24,214 nt of DNA from Spongospora subterranea. Lineage: Eukaryota; Endomyxa; Phytomyxea; Plasmodiophorida; Plasmodiophoridae. A program made the position numbers and the translations under genes. Below, piece by piece: positions 19,298 to 24,214 of the stretch; positions within the stretch are counted from its first letter, which is position 1, and each line of letters begins with the position of its first letter. The DNA lies in the NCBI GenBank assembly GCA_900404475.1, contig OUQQ01000193.1, forward strand, positions 1 to 24,214, read 5' to 3'. The notes under the pieces are model-generated. The model was not told where the DNA came from. It made no database searches and saw only the letters and a list, made by a program, of their open reading frames with translations.

Positions 19298-19969
19298 TCA
19301 CTTACTTGTATTAAATGGAGTAAATCCATTGAAACTATTCTCTGATTTCGTTAAGATATGGGCGATTATTGAGCAGAGATTTTTAAGATCAACTCGAACG
19401 GCTTCTGGTGTCGCGTCCGAAAGGATCCGTGTCCTTTCAAGGTCGATCATATTGTCATCATCGTCGATGAGAGCTGAGCCTGTAGTCTCAATACAAGGCC
19501 AAATATCGAATGACAATATTCAGCACGACTCACTTTTATCGGGACATATATCGCCATGAACGATCGCTTCGATCACCTTATACATGATCAGCTTGGATTT
19601 ATCATCAAACTGTGCCAGATTTTTGCAGATTCTCTTTTTATCAACGTAGTCGTTGAGGTTGCTTCTACGAAACAGCGATGTCACGATGTGCCAACGTCCA
19701 TCAGAGCAGAAAACGTCAAAAACAAGCGGAATTGTTCATCAGGGTTTTGGGTGCAATACTCAGAGCTGTCACTTCATTAATGTTGGGCAACCGGCAGATT
19801 TTCAGGGCGACAAGATGGCCGAAATTTTGTTGGACGCAGCTTGATAGAAACCCGAATGCAGGCGAGGATTTGCCAACTCGTAATTGGCGTTTAGGACATC
19901 TTGACGTATTAGCAGCTAAGATTTTGCCATGGCGAAGGCAACAGCGAAGGCGATTACTATTGATCTCAT
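19298..19969 (-). CDS. Unknown small protein, 5 exons or signal-peptide ORF with in-frame TAG
   Basis: Exons, by phase and splice signals: 19969-19958, 19915-19812, 19765-19724, 19664-19534, 19479-19298, giving 471 nt and 156 aa. The protein contains SEYCTQNPDEQFRL, DYVDKKRICKNLAQFDDK, VIEAIVHGDICPDK and an acidic run SALIDDDDN. The donor after the fourth exon is GTGAGT and the intron lengths (46-59 bp) match the neighbours, which supports the gene. The first intron (19916-19957) is only 42 nt, a multiple of three. Read through, it gives MRSIVIAFAVAFAMAKS, a convincing signal peptide, then TAG, then the rest in the same frame. I do not recognise the family. With cysteines and a possible leader, a secreted protein is one option. 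Confidence 0.45.
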
Positions 19970-20743
19970 TTTTCGGACTCGGTTTAGAAGTAGACTGTGA
20001 ATTCAGGGATTTTCAGGCAACAGAATTATTTCTGGATAACATCTTCCGGGGATTAATCCACTGGTCAAATCGGTCTGCTTGTTTGACCTTGTGAAATTCG
20101 GCCGCTTTGCAGCATTGTTTTGGCCTATGAATTCTCAATTCAAACAATGTGTAGAATTAGGAGCAATGTAAAAAACAGGAACAACCATGATACGCATGTT
20201 GAAGGTAAAGCTACAGTCGACCTCGGTTCGAAAGACGCTGATCTGTATGTAAAGATGGTGTGTAACTCTCGGTCGTCAATCGATTACGGTATCCGGGGCG
20301 TCGTCCTAGCAAGGTCTTGGTTGCGGGGATTGCAAAATTGTTGTTTGGCGATGCGGCTGGCTTATGGCGATCTCCAGAAGCATTGTGCTAGGGCTGAACA
20401 ACTGCATGAACCCACGGCAGCCGGTAGCACCCCCATGATCAACTTCTCTTCCTCAATGCTAAACAGCTCGTTGAGTTGAATGCGATCGGTGCAGCCAACG
20501 CCACTGTATCGGAACGGCCCCCAACTGTACTGTTGGGGGTAACGCTGATCCCATTGGGTAATTGCCATTAGTAACGTCATGATAATAAATGATGTGAAAT
20601 CCTCGTCACTGTAACTAGTGGAGAATGATTCACCCACTCCCGAAATCGCTGGTTAATTTGAGTAAGGGACGATGGCCATCGCTTGGATGCATCTTTGCCC
20701 TTCGGTGCTGCGCACAATCCCGCACCGTCGCCAGCCCAGGAGG
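19970..20743. other. Spacer upstream of FANCD2 with several open frames, unassigned
   Basis: Both strands are open over much of 20120-20830. The plus frame 20120-20479 and the minus frames 20637-20362 (contains ITQWDQRYPQQYSWG) and 20828-20577 are the longest. None shows a domain and their apparent exons cannot be chained convincingly. The interval should contain the FANCD2 promoter and the promoter of the small minus-strand gene. Interpretation is open. Confidence 0.35.
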
Positions 20744-20864
20744 ATGTTCGAGGATCCGTCTGAAGCATCTTCCATCTCCACCGGGAAGCAAGAGGCCATA
20801 ACAAGTCGGAACCTTCAATATTTTGCATAATTTTGAATCTTAATCAATGCTTTTATTGTTGCAG

Positions 20865-23800
20865 ATAAGAGACTCCGAGATGATGGCACGTTTTCGATAC
20901 CGTCGCCCCCTAGAAAAAATCACGTTTTGCACAGCATGTTAGAATCGGAAAATTTTTGCATGCTCAGCGATGGACATTACCCCCATACGATTTGTATATA
21001 TCTACCCATTTTGCCTTGCCTTATTTGCTAAGCTTCACATTAGCGAACCTCGCCGAGTTACGGTGGAAACTCGAGAGACGATTCAGATCATCTCCTTCCT
21101 TACTTGATCAGTAAAAAACAACAACAACACTAATGAAATTGATTTTCTATTCCTATACTAATTGTCGTACTTAGGTTCATTGAGCAATTGACGTCTTTCC
21201 TCGACGACGACGATCAGCTTAGAAAAGCTCTTCAGCCGGCATTGACATCGTTACCAAATGATCGTTTCCAGAGTTTATCATCTCAAGAAAGCGAAATGGT
21301 AATTCCAGCCTCAACAGATTCACTTATTCGTTCATTACTCGGTAAAAATGAATCTTTTACGAGCAAGCGATAGCCGTTTGAACGACGGATGCTATTTTCA
21401 GGAGTTCCTTCGCTTCAACAACGTCTTATTACTTTGATTCTGGAGAAGTTGCCTGAATTCTGCGAAGATCAAGAGTAAACCTTTTTTTAATCCACAGCAT
21501 CTTTTTTTCAAAAAATGTTTTACTTAAGGTCTTCTTTGAAGTAAATCTCGCGTTTTTCACTTGCATTTCAAGAAGCGATATTGAGAGTGGTTTTTTCGTA
21601 GCTCTTCTTCTCTATGGACCGATGTTCCAAGAATGATCCTCTTTCAGCTCCGCTATCTCGATGTTGTTTGCAACGAGAAGCAATTATGCGAAAAGCTGCT
21701 GGATCTACTCCGTGTCTGTCCAGTACTTCTTCAAAGAGAAATACTGATCGCTATCCCTGATATTGTTACTGATTCGTCGCATCCAGTAAATAATAACGAG
21801 AACTTTTTGCACTATGATAATTTGATGGATCAGAGGCTGGTCGAGTTTCTGCAGGAGTTGCTTCGTGATGACGTTAGCCTAACTGTACACATTCTGGATA
21901 CGCTTTCCAACCTTAATCTTTCTTCGGACCTAATGGTACTTTTCGCAAATCATTCTTGGTTGATGGGAAATGGTTGTTATTTGATGAACACGACGCAGCT
22001 TCGAAACGTACTTCTCACACAGTTGCTAATTTTGGTTTCAGGACGATCTTCGTGGAACTGCGGTGCATGCCCTTGAAACTTCCCCCATAGATGACCTTCC
22101 AGTCATCATTCGTTTTGTTATGCATTCTTGTACGAAAAAAGATGCGGAAACTGTGAGTAACCCTCATCGTTGATCTGCAGATGCGCCGAGCTGTATAACG
22201 TACTTTGAATTCAGACAATATCGTCATTATTGCGTAACTTGAAGTTTATCGGAGACCCCCGCACTAGGAGTAAGACGCGATGCGAAAGCCTCTGCCTCGT
22301 AATCGGTACAAAACCTGATGTGCCATCGCTTTATCTCTTGACTTTTTGCCACTCAGAACAACTACGCAACGGCATTTTGTATCATAAACAGCTATCATCT
22401 GCGTTTATAAAATGCCTACAGACAATGATTGCCGACGACGTTTCACCAATTGCCGTTTGGTCTCTTTTCGTTGTAAATGAGCTGCCACACTTTTCCGGAA
22501 AAGCTGTTATCACTTTGAAACATTGGTTGGCTTCAGACAAACAAGGTACTGGAAGCTTGTTGTCAGGTCGCGACAATTATTCTCATCATCTGCGGTTGTG
22601 ATCGGCAGGGGCGTTTACGAATTCGTTTGAGGAAATCTTATCCGCGCATCCAGACGTTGTTTCAATGCTAGCAAAGTCTTCGTTAGGCGTTGCTGAGGTT
22701 GCGTATTCTGATTAGATGAGAGTTACTTCTGATTTCACTTTACAGGAAATGTTAAGGAGCGCCGACGTTCGTGACCAAGACATAGCTGAAACGATATACA
22801 CAGCAGTTTTTACAAACACCACTCTTAAACCTGATACCTTGAACTGTATCATTGCGCATATTGGAAGCGGGAAAGCTGAGGAGGTCGATCGAGCACTTCT
22901 TTTTCTATTGAGTCTTTGTACACATTACCATGAGCAAATTAGGCCATCATTAGCCTATATCCAGAGTCTATTAGATTACTGTACGGAAAAATGTTGATTT
23001 CATCTATCAATATCCATTGAAATCCATATCAGGCCATAACCTCTCGAATTTTCAGTTGCGTACTCTATTTCAAGCATTAGCAAAGGTGTGGAGTTTGCGT
23101 TTGATAATTTTTTGTTTTTGAAACGGGCATTAGTGCTTAGGAAATGACGTATCATCGTCAACGCTGGCCAACAGCACTGAAGTTCTTATTTATATCAAGA
23201 AAAATCTTCATCAACCGCATTTCCTCTTTCAACGTGCAGGCATCATTGGTGCACTTTGCTACATCAACGCTTGCGGTCGGCAATTTTCGTTGTTATGATA
23301 CAGCCTAATTTAGGACCTCGTAGTCAGCCCTGGGTCTCAGTTTGATGACGACCATGAAATATATCCTCTTTTAGTGTCTCCTTTATCGCAATCGACAGCC
23401 AAATCTTATGTAAGTATCTTATTTCAAAACTGGAATGCTTTCTTGTTTCTTTATATGAGCAATCGTATAGATGTCAACTGCGTTCTTATGTGACGAAATA
23501 CTTTATTACCTAAATCGCAACAGCATCAATATAGGAGTTATCGACAGGTTGTTAATGTAAGAACCGGAATTTATCGTGTATTATTTACGATTTATTCCTT
23601 ACTTTTTACAAAAGAAACATCGTCAAGTCATTTCTTGACACGTTCATGCATAATTCTTCAGAACCTCTTGTAAACGATCGTAACCGCGACATTCAGGTAA
23701 TCAATCTCTTTTACCTGACCTTATTTCTAACAGACTCTTTTTTCATAGTTTCGAGAACTTTATGAAGTTGATGAAACACGATCTTCTCAGATACTGATTT

Positions 23801-24214
23801 TGCCGTCGCTGTACAACCCGCAGATCCAGCAAGCTTTTCAAATGCTTTCCTCGCAGGTTGAACTCCTGCATCGTTACAGTTTGTGTGATGATGCTGCCGA
23901 AGAGGATGAAGATGGATACTCATCCATGCCGCTCATTCTATTTGATTACAACATCCTGGACGTAGGCCAATACATATTTTTCTCTAGAATGTGTTGTACT
24001 CAACTTACTAGAACTCTAGGATGTGTCAAGTCTCGACAATACTACACAATCAACCCTTTTTTCTGCCTTATTACATTCGATAAACTGGTAAGGACAATTG
24101 AATTTGCCAGCTAAATACACTGTGGTTCATCAAGTTAATAGGTTCAGGTCGATTCTCAATGCATTCGCTTCAAGTGATGATATCGTGATGCAATGTCTGC
24201 CTGGCAAAATGGTT
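20865..24214 (+). CDS. FANCD2: FANCD2, Fanconi anaemia repair protein (partial, continues past window)
   Basis: FANCD2 pairs with FANCI, is monoubiquitinated at DNA crosslinks and clamps DNA. Exons: 20865-20993, 21044-21110, 21175-21341, 21402-21474, 21602-21935, 22042-22152, 22215-22269, 22357-22545, 22609-22697, 22746-22980, 23033-23085, 23134-23288, 23328-23409, 23471-23547, 23615-23696, 23749-23961, 24020-24087, 24142 to the end; every join keeps frame. Family matches in order: FIEQLTSFLDDDDQLRKAL, ILEKLPEF, VPRMILFQLRYLDVV, LLRVCPVLLQREILIAIPDI, LTVHILDTLSNLNL, IDDLPVIIRFVMHS, LLDYCHNLSNFQLRTLF, RAGIIGALCYI and INWFRSILNAF. The last exon ends at about mid-protein. The start is uncertain: an upstream exon from ATG 20744 spliced at 20804 would join in frame, otherwise ATG 20936. 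The expected ubiquitin-acceptor lysine reads as Arg. The intron 23289-23327 is only 39 nt. Confidence 0.93.

Noticed and set aside
1..24214. CRISPR array, insertion sequence or prokaryotic operon
   Set aside because: Genes are spliced and eukaryotic; the only regular repeats are the two 26-bp copies at the left edge.

Overview
The window is nuclear DNA from a eukaryote. Every confidently named gene except one is split by short GT-AG introns, mostly 46-110 bp, and the exon joins proposed here preserve frame. The gene set combines a K+-type membrane pyrophosphatase, which animals and fungi lack, with VPS41, ACSF3, FANCD2 and a seven-helix receptor fused to a kinase-like domain. This points to a free-living or parasitic protist. 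A stramenopile such as an oomycete is one possibility, but I cannot fix the taxon from the sequence. Genes are packed closely, with gaps as small as about 64 bp, and lie on both strands.

Layout. 1-86: two copies of a 26-bp direct repeat. 161-3157 (-): proton-pumping pyrophosphatase, 11 exons, 800 aa. 3158-4506: spacer with a repeated promoter-like motif and uncertain coding stretches. 4507-5615 (-): RNF113A/CWC24 spliceosomal CCCH-RING protein, 7 exons, 265 aa. 5680-8371 (-): VPS41, 7 exons, 791 aa, only 64 bp upstream of RNF113A. 9006-10982 (+): ACSF3-like malonyl-CoA synthetase with a mitochondrial-type leader, 6 exons, 498 aa. 11025-11508 (+): probable exons, possibly the N terminus of the next gene. 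11681-14410 (+): seven-helix receptor fused to a pseudokinase, 12 exons. 14633-17140 (-): ABCF3/GCN20, 6 exons, 698 aa. 17800-18837 (-): SLC35F-type transporter in a single exon. 19298-19969 (-): unknown small protein with a possible signal peptide. 20865-24214 (+): FANCD2, at least 18 exons, running off the right end.

The neighbours do not form a pathway. They are mostly conserved housekeeping genes: vacuolar energisation, late-endosome tethering, splicing, mitochondrial fatty-acid metabolism, translational control and DNA repair. The most unusual items are the receptor whose kinase-like domain has lost all its catalytic motifs, a FANCD2 with arginine where the monoubiquitinated lysine is expected, a VPS41 whose terminal RING finger is incomplete, and a small gene whose signal-peptide-like start is either spliced out by a 42-nt intron or interrupted by an in-frame TAG. 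All gene models are conceptual: exon joins were chosen by splice signals, reading-frame phase and fit to family sequence remembered in outline, with no transcript data.
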